From Paralichthys olivaceus (lineage: Eukaryota > Chordata > Actinopteri > Pleuronectiformes > Paralichthyidae), in assembly GCF_024713975.1 (NCBI RefSeq), contig NC_091099.1, positions 2,693,001 through 2,757,000 of the forward strand: a DNA stretch of 64,000 bases, written 5' to 3'. Made by a program: the position numbers and the translations under genes. Shown in pieces: positions 26,801 to 38,610 of this stretch. Positions within the stretch are counted from its first letter, which is position 1; the number at the start of each line of letters is the position of its first letter. The notes under the pieces were generated by a model. That model worked only from the letters and a program-made list of their open reading frames with translations, ran no database searches and was not told the DNA's origin.

Positions 26801-28721
26801 CAGGTCTGTTGATCTTAATAAAATGATTTGAGTATTGTGTCAAATAAAACGGCTTTATTAACCAGAGGACGACCTGTCCGTCTTATCAGCTCTTATTCAA
26901 CACTGATGGCAGACACACACACACACACACACACGCGCGCTGATGACTCATGTTGGACGGTTCCGTGAGTCAGGTACAGGTTGTGAAAAAAACAAAATCA
27001 AACACAACCACAATATGTGACCACATTGTGATTTATTGCACAAGTCAGTGTCGTGCATTGCAGCTTTGATAACGATGACACCGGTATCAGCTGGACGATC
27101 ACATGATGGATTGTTGAGGATGAACGATCTCGTGGTTCACACACATCCCTCCTCTAATGATTTCCGCACAGTATCCATCTCTTTTTCACTGACCAGGTTT
27201 GTAATGATGATGATGTAGCTGGACAAGTTCAAGTGCAAACATTTCTGTCATCCCTCTCTCTTCCAGAATGTCAACAGTCCTCCCAGGAATGGCTGACACA
27301 CAACACGACGCAACACATACGTGTGGTGCTGCTTTTCAATCTAATGCTGCACCAATCTGAAGTCAGAAGAATCAAATCCAAGCAGACAGAACTCCTCCAC
27401 AACAGAAGGCTACGTCCACATTAACACGTTTTTAAGATGCATCACTTCTGCTTTGTTTACACCTGGCGTCCACATTGCTCCGGAGTAAAAACTGGGAGAC
27501 GTCTGGAAGCACGGATCTGTTTGAAAACTCTGGGGTTGTGTTTTAATCTGGACGAGCAGAAACAGAGGCTTTTGGAAACAATAATTGTTTTCTGTCCAAT
27601 CAAAAATCCCTGATCTTACTGTGCTACATCATTTATTTTCAACTGGGCAACCGAGAGCAGACAATCCGCTTCCTGTTAACCCCGGCACGCGAACGACCAG
27701 TGAATGGTCATGTGATATGGGTTGTCAGGCACGTTATTATTCGCGTGGAGGTGGCCAAAGGAATCAGGCTGGAAAAGATGGTTGAGGGAGATGAACGTGT
27801 GTGTGTGTACAACAAGATATCATTCGTCTGCCTCTAACTAAAAGAACCAGTCAAACCTGAACGACCAGGACTCAGGATTACACCCTCTCTCTCTCTCAGT
27901 GCCTGTTGGATGCGTGCATGTGTGTGTATATGCAAGAATCAGAGGCTTCGTGTAGCTACCCAGTTTGTGCAAGAGGTGTCTGGTTACCATACAGACAGTA
28001 ACCAGCGAGCTAAGCACCAGATAAACACTACAACCACCCTCATAAATCATTCTGCTATACTCTGAGGTTAGGTCACACACATGCAGGTTTTTTTTTTTTT
28101 TTTTTATATATAATAAATCATCGACAACACACATGAGGTTGTGGACAGAAGGCCAATCAGCAGCAGTTCTTCTTTTAGAGCACGTCATCATTGAATTAGT
28201 GTAGAAAACACATGGTTTTATTAAAGGTCCAGTAAACTTCAGGGAACTATTGGCAGAAATTTAATGTAGAATAATCCTCATGATGTTTTCACTAGTTCAT
28301 TTCATCTAAATTGTATGAATTTTCTTTACCCCAGAAAAGACCCTTTATATTTAAATACCTTATATTTAAATACTTTATATTTACATGGAGGGGACCCACT
28401 CTACGGAGGCCGCCATGTTTTTTACATTAGTCCAGACTGAACAAACTAAACACCTTTTGAGTTTAAAGTCTATCACAGGTTCTTTCTCATGTTTGGAAGT
28501 GGAGGATGAGGTGAGGGGTGTTCAGCTGCAACATGATACTTCAACACTAGATGTCACTAAATTCTACACACTGAACCTTTAAGCCACAATTAACAGAGAC
28601 ACATCTCTACTAGAGTTTTCATTTTAGGACTAAATTTAGAACACAAATACTATTATAATCCACTTGTATGAACAGATACTGTGTCGTCTGATCAAACAGT
28701 GTAACATGCAATGAAGGCTTG

Positions 28722-28760
<39 letters not shown>

Positions 28761-31700
28761 CGCGCGTGTGTGTACGTGCAGTCGTGCACGTGTGTGGGCA
28801 GTGCGCTGCTTCTACTCCCTGCAGGAATAGTGGGCGTGCCTTCAAATGCTCTCACCTGTCCTTCTGCACTCTACTGAACATATGTTATTGTTTTTTTATT
28901 AAGTTCAATTCGATTTTTAAATGAAAGTAAATGAGAACGGTTGTGGCATCTAATAAAAGAAACAAGACAGTCCTTTACATAGAAATTCATCTAAATGCTG
29001 AGTTAGGCAACTGAGAAAGTCAGGGCTGGTCTAATGACACGCTGTCATTATATAAAAGTGTTTTCACATTCTAACATATACTACATTAAAATAGATCAAT
29101 CTCTATTTCGTGTTCTAAGATTTAATTCAACCCGGGATGTGCACATGCACAAACTCTCACATGCACCAGATACAGAGTGACAGTTAAACAGAGCAAAGGG
29201 TGAAAGACAAGTTTTTGCATGAGAGAGATAACTGCATCACATGCCACTTGTGGGAATGAGCGCAACTGCAGCTGAAACTGTGAGGACGGTAAAAACGTTA
29301 CGGACCGGAGCACAAGTGACTACGTGGCCCACAGCCATAAAATGCGGCAACAGAGCAAACCATCAACTTATGAATATGGTGGGCTGCCACCGTCTGGAGA
29401 ATTAAAGGGAAATGCTGGCTTTACATAAAGACGTCAGCCAGAGTCTGACCAGTGGCCAGGTCCAACTGTATGCAAAACATCCACAGCAGAGACACTGTCC
29501 TTGTCCTCTCACCCTGTCTTGCGAGCACCACGACAGTACAACTGAACTCCTTCAGGCTTCCTCCTCGAGGTGTGTCTGAGAACCTTGTCTGTTACTCATC
29601 ACACCTTCCAACCGTTTCTTTTTCCGAAACAACACACCCCAAAGTGTGTGTGTGTGTGAGCGTGCGCGTTCCCCCCTGGGCTTTAAGCCAACCTTTTTAC
29701 ACAGACTGTATACACTCAGCCCCACCGAGACCCAGCTGCTGCAAGGATCACCTCTCAGTCATTATGTAAAAATGACAAGCATAATGAAATAAAACACAAA
29801 CATCCACATCTCAAATCACTATACATGAGGATGGAACGGCAACAACCCAACCTGCTGCAGGTCATTTTTCATTTCCAGGGTTTCAGCAACTTGAATTAAA
29901 GACTTTTTTTTGAGAACAAAATAGTCGACAGATAAAGAAATATCATGGTCCCAGAATTACTACACTTCCAGATAATTGAGAATAAGTTGAAGTTGCCTGG
30001 TATCAATGCTACGTCGTGTCTTTAACTACAGACAGAGACAGTAGGCATCCATAGTCTTTCCGACACATGATGACTCCAACAAATATAAACATCACCACCA
30101 CACTTGATTTACACCATCTTTCATGTATATATATATTTTTTTTAACAATATATATTTATTCTATCTAGTTTGGTTAATGAGCACTTACAATCAAAATGTG
30201 ATGAAAATAAATGAAGCAGTTAAAAATATATGATAGTATTTTGGGACAGTGTGATCTGCTCCGCCACCTCAGGAGTCAAAACAAACAGAAGACAGAAAAG
30301 AGCAGCGTCACACTTTGGCCCCTGTGAGACCTTTGCCCGAAATCAATTGCACCTTTCCAGCATATGTTCACCTCCATCCGCTCCGACTGTCCATCGTCTC
30401 TCGCTTCTCTTTGCCTCACCCTCTCTTTTCCAGGTGTTACCGTGGCAATGGGGGGTAAGGGGGGGGGGCACCTGTGGCCCGCACCTGAGCACTAATTGCA
30501 GCGTCGGCAGTCTCTATGGTATCGAAGATAAACAAAGTGCTGGGTAATGCATCACCACGGTGATGAACTCAGAGCAGCTCTTCAGGCAGTTCAACTGAGC
30601 AGCACAATTATGGAGAAACAACGAAGCTGAGAGATAATGACCAGGAGCTGTGTAAAATAAATAAATAAAAATAAATAACCTTATCATAAATGAGCTTTGT
30701 TGGGATTTGCTAATATTTAATGAAAGTCTATGTTCAGCTGTCAAGGGGTCTTTAATAAATAACCACTTTTATGGCTCGACAGTGTGCTGCCAAATAACGA
30801 GCTGCACCTGCATTTGGCACTTAGCAGGTGTTAAGTGCAGCGGCTGTTCTAAACCCGCCTCTCTGGAATGGGGTTTAATATTTGTCCTGTTGCAGGTTTT
30901 CTGCCTGAAACTGTGAAAATGACCTTCAGTAGTTGAGCCACAGCAAATAACGACAAAAGACAAAAGAACCCTGAAGCCACCTCTGCTGCTCTGACAGCCG
31001 CTCACCTGTTTATTCACAGTTCATTGACATTGAACGCATCACGTGTCCAAATCGCACCAAATTCGACACTGCGCTTCATCGGGCTCTTAACAACACACAA
31101 GTGTGAAGCCGATAAGATCGACAGATCTCGAAGGTATACGAGAACACACACACAGACACAGAATTATAAAAATAAATGTTAATAACGTCGTATACTCGCT
31201 CCCTCCACAGCCCCTGCAACCCTCTCCTCTTCTTCCCTGCGCCCTCTGATGAAAGACGATCACGTCATTGAGCAGAGACAGATCCATGCACGAGTCGGCA
31301 TTCCAGCGCTCCACTCCTCCAACCCACTCACCCTCGTACAAATCCACACCCACCATCATGACCTCCGCACTCCACTCTCACCTACTTTTTCCAACACTAT
31401 GACATTCTTTAATTCTTTAATTCTTTTTTTACCGGGACGTACTAGATACTCGAGTGCAGACCTCCTTATGAAACCATAAATATAAATTCCCTAATTCCAG
31501 ATTTTTTTTTATTGCATCTCTACCAAATTGAACAAACTAATTTATTCATCAAGATCCACCAGTTATTCTCCAAGAAGTAAAGGGACGTGATGATCTGGAT
31601 CCACACCAAAATGAATTGGTTCTTCATTGCGTTGTATTTGCGAAACCCTGCTGACAAACAGATTTACACAGACGAAGACATAATCTCCTCTATGTCTCAA

Positions 31701-32254
31701 CTGCTCTAATTTATTCAATTCCATTAAACCATCTGCTCCATGTATTCACAAACCTGCTGAGCTCTCCCACACTATCTCTGTTGTTCGTTCATTCATTCCA
31801 ATCACAAGCTGGCAAATGTGTAATTCGCTCACTTCACAATAAGTGCACTATCCTCACAAGTTCACGACTTTAATTGCGTCTGCCCTGTTGAAATCGTTTA
31901 CATTCCAAGTTCCGTGCAGAGACAGAGACAATGAGACAAACAGATCCCGTGACACAAATAATGGGACGATCGTGTTCAGCAGGGTATTTCAACATCCCGT
32001 GCACAGGTAGATAGAGCATGACGTGAGATAGAGAAACGCAAACAAAAGGTTCAGGGATCAGCAGTTTTACTATACTCAAGGTTAAAACTTACTTTGCTTT
32101 GTGGATGAAGAGCAATGTGGATGAAGCAGTCACATAGAACCAAAACATACAAAAGAGGAATCATTAATTTAAATCATTGGTTGAAGTTGATTGTTATTTG
32201 ACCTTCATGTTCCGTAATTTCACAGCACCTACTCTCTGTTTGATTATAAACCTG

Positions 32255-32305
<51 letters not shown>

Positions 32306-34575
32306 CCGACCGTCTCGCCCCCTTCCTACTCCTGCAGATTCAGCTGAGTCCGCCCGTCTCTCGTGCTTCCCCCTGATTTCCTGCCTCATTCGATCATTGC
32401 TGCGTCCGAATGAAAATCAATAATCGATGAGTAAAACATCAAAAAAGAAAATAGAAGTACACGAAACAGAACAAGTGGATTTGAGGGGCTGTCGGCCTCC
32501 GTGTTCTGTATATTGCAGAACTGTGCAGGATTTATTACAATACATGGAGCTGAATGATACATTTCTATTAACCGTTGGATCTCAGCCTACTCATAAGTGT
32601 CTCATCGGTCTGTGTCACCTCCAGCTTGTTAGGGATTTAATCCTTTGGGTGACAGGACTTCCCTTGACGAATGAGACAAAGTGCTACATCATCAGAATCA
32701 TTTACTCTGGAACCCACTGCCCTGAAAAGATCCACATTCGCTTTTAATCGTCGTGCTCCACCTGAAATTTAAATCTCTTTGCAGATGAACAGCTCTGCTT
32801 TGTTTCAGCACCTGATCAAAGTCACACTGCAGCTTTGAAACATTAGATACGAGCGTGTTGTTGCTCCTTGGTTTGTCCACACAATATGACACTATGACTT
32901 TGAACCTTTGAACCCCAGCACGGCTGTTATAACCGTCACTTCTTCAGTATCAGAGTAACTGAGAAGAAAAACAAACCTGTTTTTCTGAAACTGTGTCATT
33001 TACATATCGATCGGAATTTAGATTGCATATTAATCAACATCAAAAATGACATTATTCACATCATGAAAAACACAGTGACGGGACGAAATTTAGAAAAGCT
33101 CAACTTTTTCGAATGGCAGTTCAGGCACCGGCCATTTAAATCGCGTTTAAACAAATACTCAAGCACAGGTCCTATCATCTGAAATCCTGTTTAAATACTT
33201 ATCCAGTTACAGGCGCAAACACAGGTCCTGTCCCAGATCAACTGTCGACTGAGTCCGAAGAGAGGAGGGGGAGGCAGCTGTGAACCTGGAGAGTGTTCAT
33301 CTGGGTGCGGAGATTTTGACAACCACGACCACCGCCAAGCGTTAAGGCCACGTGGACGTGTGCACGTTCAATAACTGACAGAGACTGTGCGGAGGTCAAA
33401 AACACCTGTAAGCAGAAAAAGACTAAAACACATCTGACCCATGATATTAATGGACTTATGTATTATCCATTATCCAATACTGATCAATGAGTTTCCCTAA
33501 AATGACTCGGAGACAAGCCCAAAACTGCGTGACGTCTCCTGGTCCCTCTGTCTGCTGCTGCATGATGGACAATGATCAAATGAGGGAACAAGTGAATTAT
33601 TATATAACGAATCTATTAATAATATGAAATCCAATAAATAAACAATCTCCACCAAAATTCCAGCAGGCGAAGTTAAATCATTTCTTTCTGTTGGATTCAA
33701 TCCAAGCAGAAACCGAATTCCCCTTGATGTCTCTGTGTTGCTGAAAGTTAACCCCCTGGTATTTGGTTGCTTGGTGAAAACGCAATTTGAATCCATCAGT
33801 GATTAAAGAACAAAACGAGGGTTTGGTTTCACAATCGCAGTTTGACCAAGGTGGCTCAGTGACGGCAGAAAGTGAGGAGGGAGATAATGAGAGGAATGTC
33901 CCTGTGACTCATCCGGTCAGTCAGTGTGATGAAATATGTCTCAAGACCTCTAGTGTCACATTTGACCACACTTTCACATCAGGAGGTTGGACATAAGTAA
34001 GTTCCTCTGCTGGGCTGGGTCATGTCAGATTGACATTCTCTATTTTGCCTTTAAATCAGATGCGTAAACAAAAACAGGACACCGTCTGGAAGGTTCAGGT
34101 GAGGGGGTGGCGTCTGGGGAGAGCAGCAGAAGGCAGGACATGACGCTTTTTGTTTTTGTGTCGGCCCTTATCGCCAAAATCTCTCGAATCTCGTCATATT
34201 TTCAATTTGACGACTTCGTCTGCGTCTTCTAGGAAAATGTCCAGAGCAACTGACTCGAGCCTTCGCGTTCTCACATTCAGCCCCTCAAGAAAACTCGGAG
34301 GAAAAGTGTGTGTGGATATATGAAAACAGCTGCGGTTTCAGTTTCCTCCAAACACCCTGAGCTAAACTTGTGTCACACTGACGTCAGTGCTGAGTCAAAT
34401 CAAAACATGCCGCGGTTGAAATTGAAAAGAAAAAAGTCTTTAACTTTGTTTAGCTGTAGATAACTGGATAAGAGCAGCTCAAAGAGACGGACCACATACA
34501 AACAAGTGTGAACAGCTTGTGTGACAACGTGTGAGTGCATTGTCACACCACGTTTACACCACTAATAGCAATGCT

Positions 34576-34645
<70 letters not shown>

Positions 34646-35210
34646 CCATCCAAGTGTCTCTGACAGACATTTTTTAAACGGGTGAAATGTTCTAATGTGA
34701 CTGAAACAAAAAAAAACTCCAGATAAGATAAAGAGTTAACTCGAGTGCATTCCTCCTCCAAGGCTCGACATCTAAATTCAATACATTCAGATTTTTATTC
34801 TGACCCAGTTCCTAAATAAGTCTGATCTCTTTCATCGCAATCCACGAAAAAGATTCCCTGAGAAAATAAGGTAAATGCCAGGAAACGCTCTGTCCAGCAA
34901 TGTTAACAAAAGTGGTACAAACATTCCCGGATCTGCACCAAAATTTAATGAATTCTGTCTTCGCCCATGACCCATCTGACCACCGGGTTTCCAGATGATC
35001 CGTTCAGTTGTTTACGTGTAATCTTGTTCACAAACGCGCGGACAGATGTGAAGACATGATCTCCTGGGTGGAATCGAAAAAAATACCGTTTGTCACTTCA
35101 CTGCAACTGTGTAGTGCAGGAGAAAACACACACTCACAGAGGAATGGGCCGACCATGTAAATGTCAACGATGTCGGAAGAGATTTATGCAAACTCTTTGG
35201 TTTATCTTTC

Positions 35211-35262
<52 letters not shown>

Positions 35263-35370
35263 GGGTTCAATTGGCTGTGGATTTATCCGACAAGAGGAGA
35301 CTTTTCCTCCAATTTCCCATTTGTAGACTCTTCCACACCGACTCTGAGACAAGATAAACCAGTTCACCAC

Positions 35371-35413
<43 letters not shown>

Positions 35414-36421
35414 CTTTTGAATCGTTCATAACACAGACCCCCCCTCCCCACACACACCCACCACTTCACCTGTGTGCCCTTCCCTGCTTTTCTCCTCCAC
35501 CCCCACTCTGTGTGTGTCTCTTTACCACTAACTCCTCACTCCCTCCCCTTTAACCAATTCTAAACTGGAGGAAGAGGAGGAGGAGGAGGAGGAGGAGGAG
35601 GAGAGCAGGGAGTTCCTCTCCTGCAGAAAACGCCCAGTAAAGTCAAGTGAGAGACACAACTATTCACCTGTTGTTCACTCAGCCAAATGTCCCTATCGAC
35701 TTTCCACCTATACTCCAAAAGCACCAAGTCTCTGTATCTGGTTCCACAACATGCAGCCAACACTTCAGAACCAGTTCAACCAAAATACAAATTCACAGGG
35801 AACTTCCAGCTCAGACAGGGGAGATATTCACCTCCCCAGGGGACAGATTTCACTCCACTTCACTTTAACAGATGTCGAGGACAGACACGTGTAATTTTCA
35901 AGTCAGGGACAAATTAAAAAAAGTGTGAGACTTAGTTTGTCAGCCTGAGCCGGAGGCCCCTGGTTCTACCTGTGGGGCCCGAGGGGAAGCTGATGAAGTG
36001 TGCTGGAAGCAGAGATACAAGCTTTTAACCGGATAGTGATCGAATCTGTGTTTGTTTGGAAATAAAGCAGCTCTCAGGTTTCTGCTCTCTGGCTCTTTGG
36101 GTTTGTGGTCGGGGGATCTTCTCTAGCCGCGGGTCAACCACCCACCTGCGCCTCGTCGCCGCCGCTGCCCCGGTCCAGCTCCCCGATATAGTACTGCTCC
36201 ATCCACCGCCGGGCGTTCTCCGAGTGCCGGTGCGGGGGTCCCTCCATCTCCCGGCTCACGTCCTGGCCCGAGCGGCGGAGGATCAGCGCCTCGCCGCCCG
36301 GGTGCATCCGCAGGAAGGCGGTCACGTCGTACACCCGGGTCCCCAGCAGCACCCAGCAGGAGTCCTTGGTGCGGTGCCGGGACACCTCCCTCTCCGTGAA
36401 GCAGCGGGGGGACGGAGACAT
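14173..36421 (-). CDS. fa2h: fatty acid 2-hydroxylase, complete CDS in 7 exons
   Basis: FA2H is an ER membrane di-metal hydroxylase. It adds the 2-OH group to fatty acids used for ceramides, myelin galactolipids and epidermal sphingolipids. Coding exons on the minus strand are 36421-36146, 19203-19069, 15729-15587, 15369-15269, 15098-14926, 14586-14334 and 14240-14173. They total 1149 nt, or 382 aa plus stop (human 372). Exon 1 carries the cytochrome b5 domain with HPGG at residues 40-43 and a PPHRHS second heme-ligand region at 62-67. Exon 3 has [20 protein letters not shown]. The hydroxylase histidines are H248 and H253 (HRFVFH), H271, H274 and H275 (HGQHH), H329 and H333 (HYYLH), and H350, H353, H354 and H357 (HVKHHFEH), all as in the family. 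Exon 2 is a low-complexity Lys/Glu linker. The protein ends [15 protein letters not shown]. Intron 1 is about 17 kb. No broken exon was seen. Confidence 0.96.
15099..15120 (-). promoter_or_regulatory. fa2h exon 5 3' splice site with (TG)n in place of a T-tract
   Basis: In the transcript direction the acceptor reads about eight TG units directly followed by AG and exon 5 (ACGTCTC). The only T-run is a TTT upstream of the repeat. UG repeats at acceptors are known TDP-43 binding sites. See findings. Confidence 0.7.
17760..17832. repeat. (CA)n microsatellite
   Basis: A perfect CA run of about 70 bp in fa2h intron 2. Confidence 0.97.
17963..18005. repeat. (CA)n microsatellite
   Basis: A perfect CA run of about 43 bp in fa2h intron 2. 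Confidence 0.97.
18100..18200. repeat. possible dispersed repeat fragment
   Basis: A block containing gcttcaaaatggcagctcac and aaaccagtgg resembles a common teleost non-autonomous element. Only one copy is in this window, so the call rests on memory. Confidence 0.4.
19648..19679. repeat. (GT)n microsatellite
   Basis: Perfect GT run in fa2h intron 1. Confidence 0.95.
19985..20065. repeat. possible dispersed repeat fragment
   Basis: The pattern tcctgatccgctccaaat followed by gagttcatcctcgggtccca resembles a widespread teleost repeat. It is a fragment only. Confidence 0.35.
20291..20340. repeat. (CA)n microsatellite
   Basis: Perfect CA run of about 50 bp in fa2h intron 1. Confidence 0.97.
20697..20711. 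repeat. poly(C) tract
   Basis: An uninterrupted run of more than 12 C. Similar C runs are near 24487 and 37351. Seen directly; such runs can also be assembly-sensitive. Confidence 0.9.
20850..20892. repeat. (CA)n microsatellite
   Basis: Perfect CA run in fa2h intron 1. Confidence 0.97.
24487..24521. repeat. poly(C) plus (CA)n tract
   Basis: A run of C of about 20 nt passes directly into a short CA repeat. Confidence 0.9.
25317..25360. repeat. (GGA)n purine tract
   Basis: G-rich sequence followed by about 10 GGA/GAG units. It is a homopurine-homopyrimidine mirror that could form triplex DNA. Confidence 0.9.
25378..25430. repeat. LINE-tail-like repeat
   Basis: It contains attagattagattaac followed by tttattgatcccagctggga, a signature at the ends of many teleost LINE copies. 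There is no ORF. The family assignment is from memory; a weaker similar block is at 40412-40450. Confidence 0.5.
26432..26456. repeat. (AT)n tract
   Basis: Alternating AT in fa2h intron 1. Confidence 0.85.
26909..26940. repeat. (CA)n passing into (CG)n
   Basis: A CA run followed directly by alternating CG, a purine-pyrimidine alternation that favours Z-DNA. Confidence 0.9.
27412..27730. repeat. probable non-autonomous DNA element of teleost type
   Basis: The blocks gctacgtccacattaacacg, ccggagtaaaaactgggag and ggaggcttttggaaac-like sequence, in this order, match a dispersed element I recognise from teleost introns. Only one copy is in this window, and its limits are approximate. Confidence 0.5.
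28221..28582. mobile_element. MITE-like element with TTAA termini, copy 3 (full length)
   Basis: It begins ttaaaggtccagt and ends ctacacactgaacctttaa. The ctctacggaggccgccatg block matches copies 1 and 4, and it has the same orientation as copies 2 and 4. The centre holds triplicated tttatatttaaatac-like units. It lies in fa2h intron 1. Confidence 0.75.
28725..28758. repeat. (GT)n microsatellite
   Basis: Perfect GT run followed by alternating CG and GT. Confidence 0.95.
29230..29320. repeat. dispersed repeat sharing blocks with 45585-45720
   Basis: The stretches caactgcagctgaaact, gtaaaaacgttacggacc and agcacaag recur in the same order near 45648-45715. Two diverged copies in one window indicate an interspersed repeat of unknown class. 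Confidence 0.55.
32268..32301. repeat. (CA)n microsatellite
   Basis: A CT run passes into a CA run in fa2h intron 1. Confidence 0.95.
34576..34643. repeat. (CA)n microsatellite
   Basis: Perfect CA run of about 66 bp in fa2h intron 1. Confidence 0.97.
35214..35262. repeat. (CA)n microsatellite
   Basis: Perfect CA run of about 48 bp in fa2h intron 1. Confidence 0.97.
35378..35413. repeat. (CA)n microsatellite
   Basis: Perfect CA run about 120 bp from the previous one. Confidence 0.97.
35567..35604. repeat. (GGA)n purine tract
   Basis: About 11 GGA units, about 550 bp downstream of fa2h exon 1 in transcript direction. Confidence 0.95.
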
Positions 36422-36660
36422 GCTGACGGAGAAGCCGAGAACAAGTGGTGTGAGGGGGGGGAGAAGAGAGAGAGAGAGAGAGAGAGACCTCCAGGGAGGG
36501 CTGACAGCTTCACGACCGGTCAGGGAGTCACACTCCGCCGTTTACACCCGGAGGCTGCGGAGCTCCGCGGGGACAGAGGCGGGGTCTGTGACGCGTTCAG
36601 CGGCTGGGGAAAACAGGCACACGCGGCCTCACGCGGAAGCCTCCAAACCCGAAACTTGAC
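36146..36660. promoter_or_regulatory. GC-rich fa2h first exon and promoter region
   Basis: CpG-rich sequence covers exon 1 and continues about 240 bp upstream of the ATG at 36421, unlike the AT-rich flanks. A (GA)n run lies at 36463-36487 in the presumed 5'UTR or promoter. No TATA box was seen. The CpG-island promoter is inferred from composition. Confidence 0.55.
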
Positions 36661-38094
36661 CTCACGCAAATCCCCTCTTGACTCCTCGTGTGACTTTGCA
36701 AACACTATTCAACTGTTGTCTGTCACTGATATTCACACTGAAACTGAAAAAAAGGGACACGTTTCACAGAAGGTGGAGAAAGATACAGGATTCCTGGGTG
36801 TTCCCTGAACGCAGCATCCCACCTGTCGCTGTTGAGCTCTGAAGTTATGTCCGAACACGATGACGTCATCAAACTGATCAATACTTAATCACCTAATAAC
36901 GATAGATCATCAAAACACACACGGTCGCACGTGCATTCTTTGAATTACTATTATAATTACAGGTTAAATCGAGAGGGAGGAATTATTTTTCAAGAGCTGT
37001 CATCACTTCCTGATCAATAATCAATACTTCATCGTCTAATCACGAAAGATCATCAACATACATCCATTCAAACGTGCATTAGTCAAATCTGTTGGTTACA
37101 GATTCAATCCAAAGAGAGACGTCATGTCTAGAGATTGAAATAAATTGAAATACACAGCGATACATGGAGCCAAATACTTGAATACTTGAATACTGTGAAG
37201 TAGTAGATACTGAAACTGGAGATTAAAAACAAACACCACTTCCTCCAGGATGGTTTGCTGCAGGTTTTAATTAGCTTCCAAACTAAAACTCTAAAAAAAT
37301 TAGATTTAAAGAAGATTTAACTAATGTGCGTTTATGTTAATGCTCATACCCCCCCCCCCCCCACCACTGAACAGAGGGCGTGTGTTTGTTCTGCTTCTCC
37401 TCAGCTTTATCTCCACTGAACAGACCAAGTCAGTCTGCTGCCAGAAATACATATTCATTGACTAAAACAGTGACGTCACAAGTGGCCCTGAAAGCAACAG
37501 GTTTCATCAACTTGTCCACTAGCGCCCCCATGAGGGTTCAGGGGAGTACGCCATGTGCTGACAAACAAACAAATACAAGAAAAAGACATGAGGCTGTCTC
37601 GTGCATTAACATGTTCAAATTTGTGATTGCACTACATGTGTTTGCTGTTTTTTTTTATATCTGTGTAAACCTGTTTTTTAAAAGTCTCATTTAAATTTAG
37701 TTTATTATCTTTATATTTTCAGTTAAGAACCAAATAGAATAGAACGAAACATATTGAAGACTATTAAAGTATAAATAATTATAAAGTGATACTGGTAACA
37801 TTTACAAAACCAAACAATTCAATATTTCTGAACCTGTAGGAACCTGCAGGCTGGTGTGGAAACCAGCAGAGAGCAGAAAAGGACCAAAGATATAAACAGA
37901 GTGACGGTGGAGACGTGATGAGAGTCAAACACAGTCTCATCTCTTTTCTTCTACTGTCACAGTCGATTACTTTTTGCAGATGATCCAACACAAAGATGAT
38001 TTGTGTTTCTTTCTTTACCTGACTTTGAATTGCAAATGTATGAGACGTACAGTATGATCCTGTTTCCTATATAAGTTCTTGACATAGAAACCAT

Positions 38095-38175
38095 ACTTAA
38101 TAATAATAATAATAACTTATTTGTATAGCCCTTATCCGAACAAGGTTAAAAAAAAGTGCCTCATAAAATACATTT
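38095..38175. repeat. dispersed repeat fragment
   Basis: taataataataataacttat followed by ttgtatagccctta and a gtgcctcataaaata end resembles a common teleost repeat tail (ttatttatatagcac type). Family from memory. Confidence 0.5.
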
Positions 38176-38289
38176 ATAAAAATGAAAAGATGATGAAAAG
38201 CCAGGTTTTAAGGATTTAGGTTTAAAAATGTCAACACTCGCAGCTGCTCTTAAAAAGAACTGTTCTCAAAGAATTAAGAACTCTGTCCA

Positions 38290-38450
38290 GAGCTGTGGTT
38301 CTGTATTTAAAGATGGAAAACATGACGGGTCCCTAAAAATGAAGCCAAAGTGCCTCAATCGCCCCCTGGTAGTTTGCTGCAGCATAGGTCATGAACCTAA
38401 CCTACTCCATGTTAGTAGATGGGACCAAACTAAAAAGTCAAAAAACTGCT
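38290..38450. repeat. dispersed teleost repeat, copy 2
   Basis: It shares ordered blocks with 5868-5990 (aaacatgacgggtccc, gaagccaaa, ctccatgttagtagatggga, ccaaactaaaaag). It also has tcgccccctggtagtttgct, which the first copy lost. Confidence 0.65.
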
Positions 38451-38539
38451 TTTTCCTTGACATACATAGACAACATAGAGAGGAGCTATCCCAGCCGATG
38501 TTCACACTCACACACACACCTACAGTCATCAGGGATGTC

Positions 38540-38610
38540 TCTGGCCTGTGGGAGGAAGCCGGTGTATCCAAAGAAAACCTACGCAGACGAGGTGGAACTC
38601 CAGAAAGGAC
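38540..38610. repeat. diverged dispersed repeat with a tgtgggaggaagccgg core
   Basis: cctgtgggaggaagccggtg followed by a tacgcagacgaggtggaact-like block matches a very widespread vertebrate repeat. It creates a false protein-like ORF here (see rejected items). Confidence 0.6.

Larger units (their letters stand above)
19204..36145 (-). other. fa2h intron 1 (about 17 kb)
   Basis: This separates the cytochrome b5 exon from the rest of fa2h. I found no credible exon on either strand. Listed contents are CA/GT microsatellites, a purine (GGA) tract, a LINE-tail-like repeat, a MITE with TTAA ends and other dispersed repeats. Open frames inside, including one of 106 codons at 32427-32747, lack homology or splice support. 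Confidence 0.7.

Noticed and set aside
32427..32747. 106-codon plus-strand frame in fa2h intron 1
   Set aside because: Composition is plausible but there is no recognisable family, promoter, splice context or second copy; length is within chance for 64 kb.
36056..36808. 250-codon plus-strand frame
   Set aside because: Antisense to the GC-rich fa2h exon 1; open only because of base composition.
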